Below are positions 49,100 through 56,703 of a stretch of 64,000 nucleotides of DNA, in pieces. The stretch comes from Marinococcus halotolerans DSM 16375 (GTDB taxonomy: Bacteria; Bacillota; Bacilli; Bacillales; Marinococcaceae): the NCBI RefSeq assembly GCF_000420725.1, contig NZ_ATVM01000015.1, positions 1 to 64,000 on the forward strand, given 5' to 3'. The notes under the pieces are model-generated. The model saw nothing but the letters and a program-made list of their open reading frames with translations, did not search any database and was not told the DNA's origin. Position numbers and translations under genes: made by a program. Within the stretch, counting starts at the first letter, position 1; every line of letters starts with the position of its first letter.

Positions 49100-49420
49100 A
49101 AAAATTCACGCTTTCTATTGTTAGTTTCAGGGAATTTGGTTTTGTATGGAACTATCATATACTAACTGAAACAAAACCCGGAGACAAATATAATGAACGA
49201 AGCTGCACCGGTGCCTCGTTGAATCACAAAGTCGTCATTCTCGTCTTTAAGATTATGTGATAATATAAAGTGGTGGATTTGTGTATACGAAAAATCATTG
49301 AGAAGTGTGTCTCAGCTGACTTTTTACTGTATTATAAAGACTTATTACATAGGGTACGGCTATAAATGACAGGTCTGCCTCATGCAGACTATAGAAAAAT
49401 TAGAATAGGAGAGTCTCACT
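49100..49420. other. Intergenic region between divergent MFS and hydrolase genes
   Basis: No gene is supported in these 321 bases. They hold an inverted repeat GTTTCAG (49124-49130) and CTGAAAC (49166-49172) in the upstream region of the MFS gene. A hairpin-capable AACGA..GCACCGGTGC..TCGTT lies near 49197-49221, and a -10-like TATTATAAA near 49330. Confidence 0.45.
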
Positions 49421-50203
49421 GTGTATATAGATATAGATGGGGTTAACGTGAACTACCATGTGTCCGGCGAAGGGGAAGATGTCGTCTTATTACATGGATG
49501 GGGCGCAAACATTCAAGCATTTGCCCCCGTGCATCAATCGCTTGAAAAAAACTTCCGGGTCTGGTCGATTGATTTTCCGGGCTTTGGTCAAAGCGGGGAG
49601 CCGCCTGAATCCTGGACGGTCGGTGACTACACCGAAATGTTGAAAAAATGGCTGCAGAAAACTGGCATAGAAAACCCGATTCTTATCGGACACTCCTTCG
49701 GAGGCCGGGTTTCGATCAAGTACGCAGCAGACAACCCGGTGAAAAAAATTATTCTGGTGGACAGCGCGGGCGTAAAGCCAAAACGAAAGCTGAAATATTA
49801 CGTGAAAGTATATACGTACAAAACCTTTAAAAAGCTGCTGAAGCTGCCTGGATTAAAAAGCCGGGAGCAGGAAATTCTCGATAAAGTTAAAGGCCGGGTG
49901 GGGTCGGCGGATTATCAAAATGTTTCCGGTGTGATGCAGCAGACGATGGTGAAGGTGGTCAATGAAGACCTCCAGCACCATTTTGAGCATGTTACGCCTC
50001 CAGTGCTGCTCGTATGGGGAGAAAATGATGAGGCTACTCCTGTATCAGACGCCAGGATCATGGAACAGAAAATGCCAAATGCGGGTCTTGTGGTATTGCG
50101 CGGGGCCGGCCATTATTCGTACATTGACAATTTAAATGAGTTTTTAATCATTATTGACCACTTTTTAAGAAACGAAGAGCAGGAGGCCGCACAGCATGAT
50201 TAA
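49421..50203 (+). CDS. Alpha/beta hydrolase
   Basis: Serine hydrolase of 260 residues. The nucleophile elbow GHSFGG (Ser about 92), oxyanion loop VLLHGWGAN (22-30), the acid in LVWGENDEATP and the base in GAGHYSY make the triad. The lid region is rich in Lys and Tyr. It is the first of three genes joined by 8-base and 21-base contacts; the partners are a MurF-like ligase and a D-Ala-D-Ala ligase-like protein, so its substrate may be a cell-wall-derived ester or amide. Start GTG follows AGGAG. Activity is otherwise unassigned. Confidence 0.88.
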   Translation: MYIDIDGVNVNYHVSGEGEDVVLLHGWGANIQAFAPVHQSLEKNFRVWSIDFPGFGQSGEPPESWTVGDYTEMLKKWLQKTGIENPILIGHSFGGRVSIKYAADNPVKKIILVDSAGVKPKRKLKYYVKVYTYKTFKKLLKLPGLKSREQEILDKVKGRVGSADYQNVSGVMQQTMVKVVNEDLQHHFEHVTPPVLLVWGENDEATPVSDARIMEQKMPNAGLVVLRGAGHYSYIDNLNEFLIIIDHFLRNEEQEAAQHD

Positions 50204-51788
50204 CACTATATTAGCAATTTTATACCTGGCGGCTTGGGCATTTTACACTGTGCGCTTTACGAAACGAAGCACACATATGCTCCAGCAGAATTCCTACAAG
50301 AACGAGCGCTTCTGGGGATGGATTAAAAGCCATGCTTCAAGGGCATTTCCGATCCGGAACACGATCGGGCTTGTAGCTGTTGTGCCGTTTCTGTTCGGAG
50401 CAGAAGCACTGGGACTGATTATTGGCTTTCTTTACTTTCTATTTATGGCTCTGACTATGCCGAAGCTGAAGGAAAAGAAGGCGCTGGTAGTCACGGCACG
50501 GGTGAAACGGCTGTTTATCACGATCGGTATTCTCTTCGCGCTGTTTACTGCAGCAGGTCTTTTGCTCGGTAACACGGCTTTATTTTATACGTATGGATGG
50601 CTCGTGTTTTTAACAGTCATCGCGACGATCCTTACGTATTTTATTACGATGGGCGCAAACTATATTAACTATCCAATGGAACGAAAAATCAGCCAGCATT
50701 ACGTCAATGATGCAGAGCGAATTATCAAATCGATGCCGGACCTTGAAGTAATAGGCATCACGGGAAGCTACGGAAAGACAAGCACAAAGCATATGCTTGA
50801 AACAGTGCTTTCCTCTGAATTTAATACGCTGATGACGCCGGAAAGCTACAATACACCGATGGGTGTGACGAAAACGATCCGGACGATGCTAAAGCCGTAC
50901 CACGAAATCTTTATTGCTGAGATGGGTGCGAAAAGGCCGGGAGACATCGAAGAAATCTGTGACATTGTGCACCAGCGGTACGGCGTTTTAACTGCGGTAG
51001 GCGAGCAGCATCTCGAAACATTCAAAACGCTCGATAATATTAAAAAAACCAAATTTGAAATTGTCGAAACGCTTCCACAGGAAGGTACTGCTTTTGTGAA
51101 CAAAGACGATGAAAACATTATGAGCTACGAGCAGCAGAATCAGTGCCGGACAATTTACTACGGCATCGATGCCGAAGATCTGCATTACCGGGCTAAAAAT
51201 ATTGGATACTCTTCCAAAGGGACGACATTTACCGTGGTAAAATATGACGGGACCACTGCAGAGATTCAGACCAAGCTGCTCGGCCGCCATAATATTTATA
51301 ATATTTTAGCAGCCGTGGCTATTGGTTCTGAGAAGGGCATTTCGTTTGAAAAAATAGCGAGAGCGCTGCGGAAGGCTCAGCCGGTGGAACACCGTCTGGA
51401 GCTGAAAAAAACGAACGGTAACATTACGATTGTTGATGACAGCTTTAATTCCAATCCGGTTGGCTCTAAGATGGCCATGGAAGTATTAAGTCATATGCCG
51501 GAATACAAAATTGCCATAACCCCGGGGATGATTGAGCTTGGGGAAAAAGAATATGAATTAAATAAAGCGCTCGGTACTTACATGGCAGATGCGTGTGATT
51601 TCATTATTTTGGTCGGGAAGAAACAGACGGTGCCGCTTCAGGACGGATTAAAAGAAAAAAATTATCCAGAAGAGCAGCTGTACGTTGCCTCCGATCTTCA
51701 GGACGCCCTGGCAAAAATGAACGAAATCGCGACCCAGCCATCCGTGGTACTGCTTGAAAATGACCTTCCGGATTCATTCAACGAGTAA
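50196..51788 (+). CDS. Membrane-anchored MurF-like Mur ligase
   Basis: ATP-dependent amide ligase of 530 residues with an unusual N-terminus: about four to five transmembrane helices (about 3-20, 55-90, 105-125, 128-153) replace the usual UDP-binding domain. The Mur ligase core then starts with VIGITGSYGKTSTK (P-loop, 185-198), AEMGAKRPGDIEEIC, GRHNIYNILAA and the C-terminal HRLELKKTNGNITIVDDSFNSNPVG, all as in MurF. It overlaps the hydrolase gene by 8 bases. Likely joins a D-amino acid or dipeptide to a membrane-linked acceptor; this is an inference. Confidence 0.87.
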   Translation: MINTILAILYLAAWAFYTVRFTKRSTHMLQQNSYKNERFWGWIKSHASRAFPIRNTIGLVAVVPFLFGAEALGLIIGFLYFLFMALTMPKLKEKKALVVTARVKRLFITIGILFALFTAAGLLLGNTALFYTYGWLVFLTVIATILTYFITMGANYINYPMERKISQHYVNDAERIIKSMPDLEVIGITGSYGKTSTKHMLETVLSSEFNTLMTPESYNTPMGVTKTIRTMLKPYHEIFIAEMGAKRPGDIEEICDIVHQRYGVLTAVGEQHLETFKTLDNIKKTKFEIVETLPQEGTAFVNKDDENIMSYEQQNQCRTIYYGIDAEDLHYRAKNIGYSSKGTTFTVVKYDGTTAEIQTKLLGRHNIYNILAAVAIGSEKGISFEKIARALRKAQPVEHRLELKKTNGNITIVDDSFNSNPVGSKMAMEVLSHMPEYKIAITPGMIELGEKEYELNKALGTYMADACDFIILVGKKQTVPLQDGLKEKNYPEEQLYVASDLQDALAKMNEIATQPSVVLLENDLPDSFNE

Positions 51789-51809
51789 AGACATAGGGAG
51801 TGGAATAAT

Positions 51810-53018
51810 ATGAAAACGAGAATAGGAGTATTTTTCGGGGGCATATCTGTCGAACACGAGGTTTCTGTCATTTCAGCTGTACAGGCTATGGAATCCATGG
51901 ATGAAGACCGGTACGAAATTGTCCCGATTTATATCAGTAAAGAACGCAAATGGTACACCGGTGATATTTTAAGGGACATTGAAGCCTACAAAGACATGTC
52001 GAAATTATTGAACGAAGCTCAGCAGGTGCTGATCACATACGGTGAGGAAGACAATGTAGTGCTTCAGAAAAAGCCTGCACCTAAATTCGGCAAAAAAGAA
52101 GTGGCAGCCATTGATGTTGCTTTTCCAATTGTTCACGGAACGTTCGGCGAAGACGGCGCGCTTCAGGGGCTGTTTGAGCTTTACGGTCTGCCTTATGTCG
52201 GCTGCGATGTAGCCTCTTCGGCCGTGGGTATGGACAAGGTGATGATGAAACAGATTTTGAGAGACTCCCGTCTGCCGGTACTAAATGATGTATGGTTCTA
52301 CAGCAACCACTGGGCAGAGGATACTGAAAGTGTTATTGCCATGATTGAAGAAAGTGTTCCGTATCCGGTAATTGTAAAGCCGGCTAACCTTGGCTCAAGC
52401 GTCGGTATCGGCACGGCAAAAAACCGGCAGGAATTGGAGCAGGCGGTTGAGGAAGCCACTGAATTCGCAGGAAAAATTCTAGTGGAAAAAATGCTCGAAG
52501 GTATGACAGAGGTGAACTGCTCTGTTGTAGGTGACTACGAAGATGTGGAAGCGTCGGTAATCGAAAAGGTACTCAAAACAGATGAAATATTGAGCTATAA
52601 GGACAAATACCAGGGCGGCAAAAACGGAAGTTCTTCCAAGGGGATGGAAGCGACAGACCGGGAGATTCCGGCGCCCATCACTGAAGAAAAAGCAGGTGAA
52701 GTACGGGAGCTTGCCAAGGACACGTTCCAAATTCTTGGATGCAGTGGTGTCTCCCGAATTGATTTCCTGATTGAGGACAGTACCGAAACAGTATTTGTGA
52801 ATGAAATCAATACGATCCCGGGCTCGCTTTCCTTCTATCTCTGGGATCCGGCTGGAAAAAGCTACAGCGAATTGATTCACCAGCTGATTCAATTGGCGTT
52901 AAAGCGGAAACGGGAAAGAGAAAGACTGACGTTTTCGATCGATTCCAACCTGTTTTCTCTTCAAAGCGGCCAGGGCAGCAAAGGCGGCACAAAAACAGGA
53001 ACATCATCCAATCGGTAA
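51810..53018 (+). CDS. D-alanine-D-alanine ligase family protein
   Basis: ATP-grasp ligase of 402 residues that forms a D-amino acid dipeptide. FFGGISVEHEVSVIS (N-terminal signature), GTFGEDGALQGLFELYGLPYVG, PVIVKPANLGSSVGIG and FVNEINTIPGSLSFYLW are standard. The omega loop contains SYKDKY, with the Lys-Tyr pair of D-Ala-D-Ala-forming enzymes, but is longer than usual (GGKNGSSSKGMEATDRE), a feature of one Ddl subgroup. A 40-residue basic and Gly/Ser-rich C-terminal tail is added. It follows the membrane MurF-like gene by 21 bases, and could supply its dipeptide. Confidence 0.9.
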   Translation: MKTRIGVFFGGISVEHEVSVISAVQAMESMDEDRYEIVPIYISKERKWYTGDILRDIEAYKDMSKLLNEAQQVLITYGEEDNVVLQKKPAPKFGKKEVAAIDVAFPIVHGTFGEDGALQGLFELYGLPYVGCDVASSAVGMDKVMMKQILRDSRLPVLNDVWFYSNHWAEDTESVIAMIEESVPYPVIVKPANLGSSVGIGTAKNRQELEQAVEEATEFAGKILVEKMLEGMTEVNCSVVGDYEDVEASVIEKVLKTDEILSYKDKYQGGKNGSSSKGMEATDREIPAPITEEKAGEVRELAKDTFQILGCSGVSRIDFLIEDSTETVFVNEINTIPGSLSFYLWDPAGKSYSELIHQLIQLALKRKRERERLTFSIDSNLFSLQSGQGSKGGTKTGTSSNR

Positions 53019-53027
53019 TAATTGTTC

Positions 53028-53057
53028 AGCCGGCCTGATAGAAGGGCCGGCTTTTTA
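53028..53057 (+). terminator. Terminator of hydrolase-MurF-Ddl operon
   Basis: AGCCGGCC pairs with GGCCGGCT, followed by TTTTTAT. Confidence 0.85.
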
Positions 53058-53113
53058 TATGCCGACAGAATAAAACGGGAAAATATCAAACTTTTTTGAA
53101 TATAGTAATTTGG

Positions 53114-53142
53114 TTGCAAGAGAGAAAAAAATGCTTTAAAAT
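53114..53142 (+). promoter_or_regulatory. Promoter of the tRNA cluster
   Basis: TTGCAA (53114-53119) and TAAAAT (53137-53142), spaced by 17 bases, 43 bases before the first tRNA. Confidence 0.65.
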
Positions 53143-53184
53143 ACTTTACTGTAGCAATGAAAGAAAAGCTTCATGCAGTTTATG

Positions 53185-53258
53185 GCCCGTTGGTCAAGTG
53201 GTTAAGACACCGCCCTTTCACGGCGGTAACACGGGTTCGAATCCCGTACGGGTCACCA
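53185..53258 (+). tRNA. tRNA-Glu (TTC)
   Basis: Cloverleaf with acceptor GGCCCGT/ACGGGTC, anticodon loop CTTTCAC giving TTC, T-arm CGGGTTCGAATCCCG, and encoded CCA. First of seven tRNAs. Confidence 0.95.
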
Positions 53259-53305
53259 TACATAAAGCTGTTTTTGCCGGGAGGCATATATCAGGTTTTC
53301 CACAC

Positions 53306-53381
<76 letters not shown>

Positions 53382-53386
53382 TATGT

Positions 53387-53471
53387 GGAGGGGTAGCGAA
53401 GTTGGCCAAACGCGGCGGACTGTAAATCCGCTCCTTCGGGTTCGGCGGTTCGAATCCGTCCCCCTCCACCA
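53387..53471 (+). tRNA. tRNA-Tyr (GTA)
   Basis: Class II tRNA with a long variable arm; acceptor GGAGGGG/CCCCTCC, anticodon loop CTGTAAA giving GTA, and encoded CCA. Confidence 0.95.
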
Positions 53472-53478
53472 TTTATAC

Positions 53479-53554
53479 GAGCCATTAGCTCAGTTGGTAG
53501 AGCATCTGACTTTTAATCAGAGGGTCGGAGGTTCGAATCCTCCATGGCTCACCA
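53479..53554 (+). tRNA. tRNA-Lys (TTT)
   Basis: Acceptor GAGCCAT/ATGGCTC, anticodon loop CTTTTAA giving TTT, and encoded CCA. Confidence 0.95.
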
Positions 53555-53577
53555 TTGTAATTTTCATGCTTTGAACT

Positions 53578-53652
53578 GCGGAAGTAGTTCAGTGGTAGAA
53601 CACCACCTTGCCAAGGTGGGGGTCGCGGGTTCGAATCCCGTCTTCCGCTCCA
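53578..53652 (+). tRNA. tRNA-Gly (GCC)
   Basis: Acceptor GCGGAAG/CTTCCGC, anticodon loop TTGCCAA between CCACC and GGTGG giving GCC, and encoded CCA. Confidence 0.95.
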
Positions 53653-53713
53653 TTATTTGACGAGCAGGGTAAGCAGTGATAGTATGAATAATATTGATTT
53701 GTATATAGATTGT

Positions 53714-53787
53714 GCGGGTGTAGTTTAGTGGTAAAACCTCAGCCTTCCAAGCTGATGTCGTGGGTTCGATTCCCATCACCCGCTCCA
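53714..53787 (+). tRNA. tRNA-Gly (TCC)
   Basis: Acceptor GCGGGTG/CACCCGC, anticodon loop CTTCCAA giving TCC, and encoded CCA. Two different tRNA-Gly lie next to each other. Confidence 0.95.
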
Positions 53788-53812
53788 TTTTTGTTATATC
53801 AAATATGCTCAG

Positions 53813-53888
53813 GGGGCCTTAGCTCAGCTGGGAGAGCGCCTGCCTTGCACGCAGGAGGTCAGCGGTTCGATCCCGCTAGGCTCCACCA
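53813..53888 (+). tRNA. tRNA-Ala (TGC)
   Basis: Acceptor GGGGCCT/AGGCTCC, anticodon loop CTTGCAC giving TGC, and encoded CCA. Last of the cluster. Confidence 0.95.
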
Positions 53889-53902
53889 AACAACACGAAC
53901 GT

Positions 53903-53928
53903 ATTCAGCCTGATGGGCTGATTTTTTT
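53903..53928 (+). terminator. Terminator of the tRNA cluster
   Basis: ATTCAGCC-TGAT-GGGCTGAT followed by seven T. Confidence 0.85.
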
Positions 53929-54001
53929 ATGTCCATTTTAAGAATTTAAATCTCCCAGGGGTGAATGTCTTGAAGAATCATGGTAGAATACGCGGACATA
54001 G

Positions 54002-54040
54002 AAAAACTCTTATGCATTTAGGAAGAGTGCATAAGAGTTC
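54002..54040 (-). terminator. Terminator of the Spo0E-like gene
   Basis: On the minus strand AACTCTTATGCA pairs perfectly with TGCATAAGAGTT and is followed by TTT. The stem covers the last codons of the gene. Confidence 0.85.
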
Positions 54041-54197
54041 TACGGGATATAAGCTCATATTTATTTAAAAGAACATCGAGTTCCTTACTTAAAGCCAGGA
54101 CATCATCCGAAATCAGGGAAGCCGTATGATCGGAAGTCAGTTGATGGAGTCTGTCTCTTGTTTGTTCTATCTCCTGCCGTAAATATTGTTGAGACAA
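54018..54197 (-). CDS. Spo0E-like sporulation regulatory protein
   Basis: Small cytoplasmic phosphatase of the Spo0E family, which removes phosphate from Spo0A and so delays sporulation. The 59 residues form a helical hairpin: QEIEQTRDRLHQLTSDHTAS, then DDVLALSKELDVLLNKYE, where LSKELD matches the S-Q-x-L-D core of the family with Lys for Gln. Start: TTG at 54197 follows AGGAGGTGA; an upstream in-frame ATG (54242) would place that site in the coding region. It suggests a spore-forming ancestry. Confidence 0.8.
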   Translation of the reverse strand: MSQQYLRQEIEQTRDRLHQLTSDHTASLISDDVLALSKELDVLLNKYELISRRTLMHSS

Positions 54198-54419
54198 ACG
54201 TTCTTCACCTCCTATTTTATTCGTGTTTACATTATTACCCATTTTACCTCATTTTCAAAGGTATTTATGCCATATTTTCCAAAATGTGACTATGGTTCTA
54301 GAGGGTGCATAAATAGTAATATGGATAAAGATAGGGGAGCGAAATCATGTTACAATTGGCTGAATTGAAAAAATTACCATAATAAAGATGGGTTAAGCAG
54401 CCGAATGCTGTTAAATAAA

Positions 54420-54445
54420 TGAAACGGATAGACCCATTGAACGTA
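54420..54445 (+). promoter_or_regulatory. Sigma-W autoregulatory promoter
   Basis: TGAAAC (54420-54425), 16 bases, then CGTA (54442-54445): the exact consensus of Bacillus sigma-W promoters, just ahead of the sigW gene. Confidence 0.9.
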
Positions 54446-54475
54446 TGTATAGTCCCACGAGGTGGAGGTCGCCAA

Positions 54476-55042
54476 ATGGATGCAACAGTGAAACGGCTAG
54501 TGAAAGAAGTGAAAAAAGACGGGGATCAGGACGCTTTCCGGGAACTGGTTGATTTGTATAAAGACAAGGTATATCAAATCGCCTACCGGATGGTGGGCAA
54601 TGCCTATGAAGCTCAGGATATGGCTCAGGAAGCTTTTTTAAGAGCATATGCCAATATTGAAAGCTATGATGAAAATAGAAAATTCTCCACCTGGCTTTTC
54701 CGTATTACTACAAATCTTTGCATTGACCGTCTTCGTAAGAAAAAACCGGATTATTCCCTGGACGCAGAAATACCCGGAGCGGAGGGCCTTGATGGATATT
54801 CGCAGCTTTCTTCGCCAGACAAGCTGCCGGATGAACAAGTCGTGACGATGGAAATGCAGGAATGGGTGCAGGAAGGAATATTGAAGCTTCCCCCGAAATA
54901 CCGGACAGCTATCGTCCTTCGCTACATTGAAGATCTTTCGATTCAGGAAATCAGTGACATACTGGAGCTTCCCGAAAATACGGTGAAAACGCATGTGCAC
55001 AGGGGGCGCGAAGCTTTAAGAAAACATTTGGGGAACACGTGA
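54476..55042 (+). CDS. sigW: RNA polymerase ECF sigma factor SigW
   Basis: Alternative sigma factor for the envelope stress and antimicrobial peptide response. The 188 residues equal the Bacillus length. Region 2 reads ELVDLYKDKVYQIAYRMVGNAYEAQDMAQEAFLRAYANIESYD and FSTWLFRITTNLCIDRLRKKKPD; region 4 reads LPPKYRTAIVLRYIEDLSIQEISDILELPENTVKTHVHRGREALRK. Start: ATG at 54476 after GGAGG; the in-frame ATG at 54419 overlaps the sigma-W promoter itself. Followed by its anti-sigma factor. Confidence 0.96.
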   Translation: MDATVKRLVKEVKKDGDQDAFRELVDLYKDKVYQIAYRMVGNAYEAQDMAQEAFLRAYANIESYDENRKFSTWLFRITTNLCIDRLRKKKPDYSLDAEIPGAEGLDGYSQLSSPDKLPDEQVVTMEMQEWVQEGILKLPPKYRTAIVLRYIEDLSIQEISDILELPENTVKTHVHRGREALRKHLGNT

Positions 55043-55059
55043 ATGAGGGGGGTGGGACC

Positions 55060-55698
55060 ATGGCTTTAAACGAGCGGGAGGAAGAGTACATCCAGCGCTA
55101 CATTGACGGTGATATGGATGAAAGTGAAAAAGAAAAGTTCCATACGTACATCAAAGAAAATCCGGAATGTGCGCACCGTCTCCAGGAGTTGAAGCGGACA
55201 GTGACAATAGTGCAGGGAACTTCGCACGTTTGGGCTCCAGAAACGTTTACCGACAGCATCATGAAAGAACTGCCTAAGAAAAGAAAACGGAAAGCCTGGA
55301 AATCATGGTCCAGGCAGCATCCAGTGCTGGTTGCAGTTTCCATGTTTATTGTGCTGATGGCTTCAAGCGTGCTGTTTGCCTGGAATGATCAGTCGGGGGC
55401 TGAGATGACGGTTACTGGCGACCGGGAGAATGTAAATATTGATTACGATAACAAGGCAGTAATCATACCGGAGGATGAAACGGTTCAGGGGGATTTAACC
55501 GTTCGAAACGGAGAAGTTGATGTACACGGAAACGTAAATGGGGACCTTACGGTGATTAACGGGGAACCCTACATGGCTTCGGCCGGGAGTGTTTCCGGCA
55601 ATATCGAGGAAGTGGACCAGGTGCTTGAATGGATCTGGTACCATACGAAACGGATAAGTCAGGAAGCCTGGCATATGGATGATGACGAAGCGGCATAA
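55060..55698 (+). CDS. rsiW: Anti-sigma-W factor RsiW
   Basis: Membrane-anchored inhibitor of SigW, released by regulated proteolysis. The 212 residues consist of an N-terminal cytoplasmic domain (1-80), one transmembrane helix (about 90-107, VLVAVSMFIVLMASSVLFAW) and an extracellular domain whose EDETVQGDLTVRNGEVDVHGNVNGDLTVINGEPYMASAGSVSG stretch matches Bacillus RsiW. The zinc anti-sigma motif H-x3-C-x2-C is degenerate: His and one Cys (NPEC) remain, the other Cys is missing. ATG follows GAGGGGGGTG. Confidence 0.92.
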   Translation: MALNEREEEYIQRYIDGDMDESEKEKFHTYIKENPECAHRLQELKRTVTIVQGTSHVWAPETFTDSIMKELPKKRKRKAWKSWSRQHPVLVAVSMFIVLMASSVLFAWNDQSGAEMTVTGDRENVNIDYDNKAVIIPEDETVQGDLTVRNGEVDVHGNVNGDLTVINGEPYMASAGSVSGNIEEVDQVLEWIWYHTKRISQEAWHMDDDEAA

Positions 55699-55711
55699 TA
55701 CTGGCGTTCAT

Positions 55712-55750
55712 AAACAGCAGCAGGCTTTCAGCAGAGCGTGCTGCTGTTTG
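55712..55750 (+). terminator. Hairpin after rsiW
   Basis: AAACAGCAGCA pairs with TGCTGCTGTTT around a 16-base loop; few T follow, so termination may be partial. Confidence 0.6.
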
Positions 55751-55828
55751 TATATTATTCTAGCGGCAAACTGTATAATAAAATTTGCCGGAAATCCGAA
55801 TAAAGCACGCAGAGAATAGAAGTGATTG

Positions 55829-55837
55829 TGATATAAT
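55829..55837 (+). promoter_or_regulatory. Extended -10 promoter of cdaA
   Basis: TGATATAAT (TGn-TATAAT) lies 47 bases before the cdaA start; the -35 region is poor, as is common for extended -10 promoters. Confidence 0.55.
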
Positions 55838-55884
55838 ATAACCGTTACTTTGCTTACGGGATAGAACCAATTGGAGGAAGTGCC

Positions 55885-56703
55885 ATGTTTGCTGGACAAG
55901 ATTTCGATTTACTTAACATCATACGAATTGTCGTAGACATATCGCTGGTGGCGTATGTCATTTACAAAGCGATCACGATTATCCGGGGCACTCGGGCCGT
56001 CCAGCTGGTAAAAGGCATTGCCGTTATTTTAGCTGTTTGGTTTATAAGCAGTTTTTTTGGTCTGCGGACGCTTCAATGGATTATGGGAAACTCGGTTACA
56101 TATGGACTGCTTGCAATTATTATTATCTTTCAGCCGGAACTCCGGCGTGCCCTTGAACAGCTCGGCAGGGGAAGGCTCTTTGGAAGAGCTTCTTATGTGG
56201 AAGAAGATGAAACGTTAAAAACCATTGATGCCATTATGAAATCAACAAAGTATATGGCGAAGAGGCGCATCGGGGCGCTGATTTCCATCGAACGTGAAAC
56301 AGGAATGAATGATTACATTGAAACCGGCATTTCTATGGATGCAAACATTACATCAGAACTTCTGATTAACACCTTTATTCCGAACACTCCGCTTCACGAC
56401 GGAGCGGTAGTGATGAGAGAAAACAAAATAGCTGCCGCTGCCTGCTATCTTCCTCTATCAGAAAACCCTTTTATTTCAAAGGAGCTGGGCACAAGGCACC
56501 GCGCTGCTCTTGGAGTGAGTGAAGTAACGGACGCACTCACACTGGCTGTCTCAGAGGAAACCGGCAGTATTTCGATTACCAAAAACGGAGATCTTCACCG
56601 TGATGTTGATGAGGAAACCCTCCGTAAAATGCTTGAAAAGGATTTGATGGCAGAAAACAATTCATCCAGTATTTGGCAGTGGGGAGGGAAAAAGGATGGA
56701 TAG
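55885..56703 (+). CDS. cdaA: Diadenylate cyclase CdaA
   Basis: Membrane-bound enzyme that makes cyclic di-AMP from two ATP. The 272 residues have three N-terminal helices (about 12-30, 40-56, 70-82) and a DAC domain with the catalytic motifs DGA (172-174) and RHR (204-206). In Bacillus it is the main vegetative cyclase and forms a complex with CdaR and GlmM, encoded next. c-di-AMP controls potassium and osmolyte uptake, important for a salt-adapted cell. ATG follows GGAGGAAG; cdaR overlaps its end by 8 bases. Confidence 0.96.
   Translation: MFAGQDFDLLNIIRIVVDISLVAYVIYKAITIIRGTRAVQLVKGIAVILAVWFISSFFGLRTLQWIMGNSVTYGLLAIIIIFQPELRRALEQLGRGRLFGRASYVEEDETLKTIDAIMKSTKYMAKRRIGALISIERETGMNDYIETGISMDANITSELLINTFIPNTPLHDGAVVMRENKIAAAACYLPLSENPFISKELGTRHRAALGVSEVTDALTLAVSEETGSISITKNGDLHRDVDEETLRKMLEKDLMAENNSSSIWQWGGKKDG

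Noticed and set aside
54347-54382. 11-codon frame MLQLAELKKLP with GGGGAG upstream, before the sigma-W promoter
   Set aside because: Too short to judge; there is no regulatory context such as repeated rare codons or a following attenuator.
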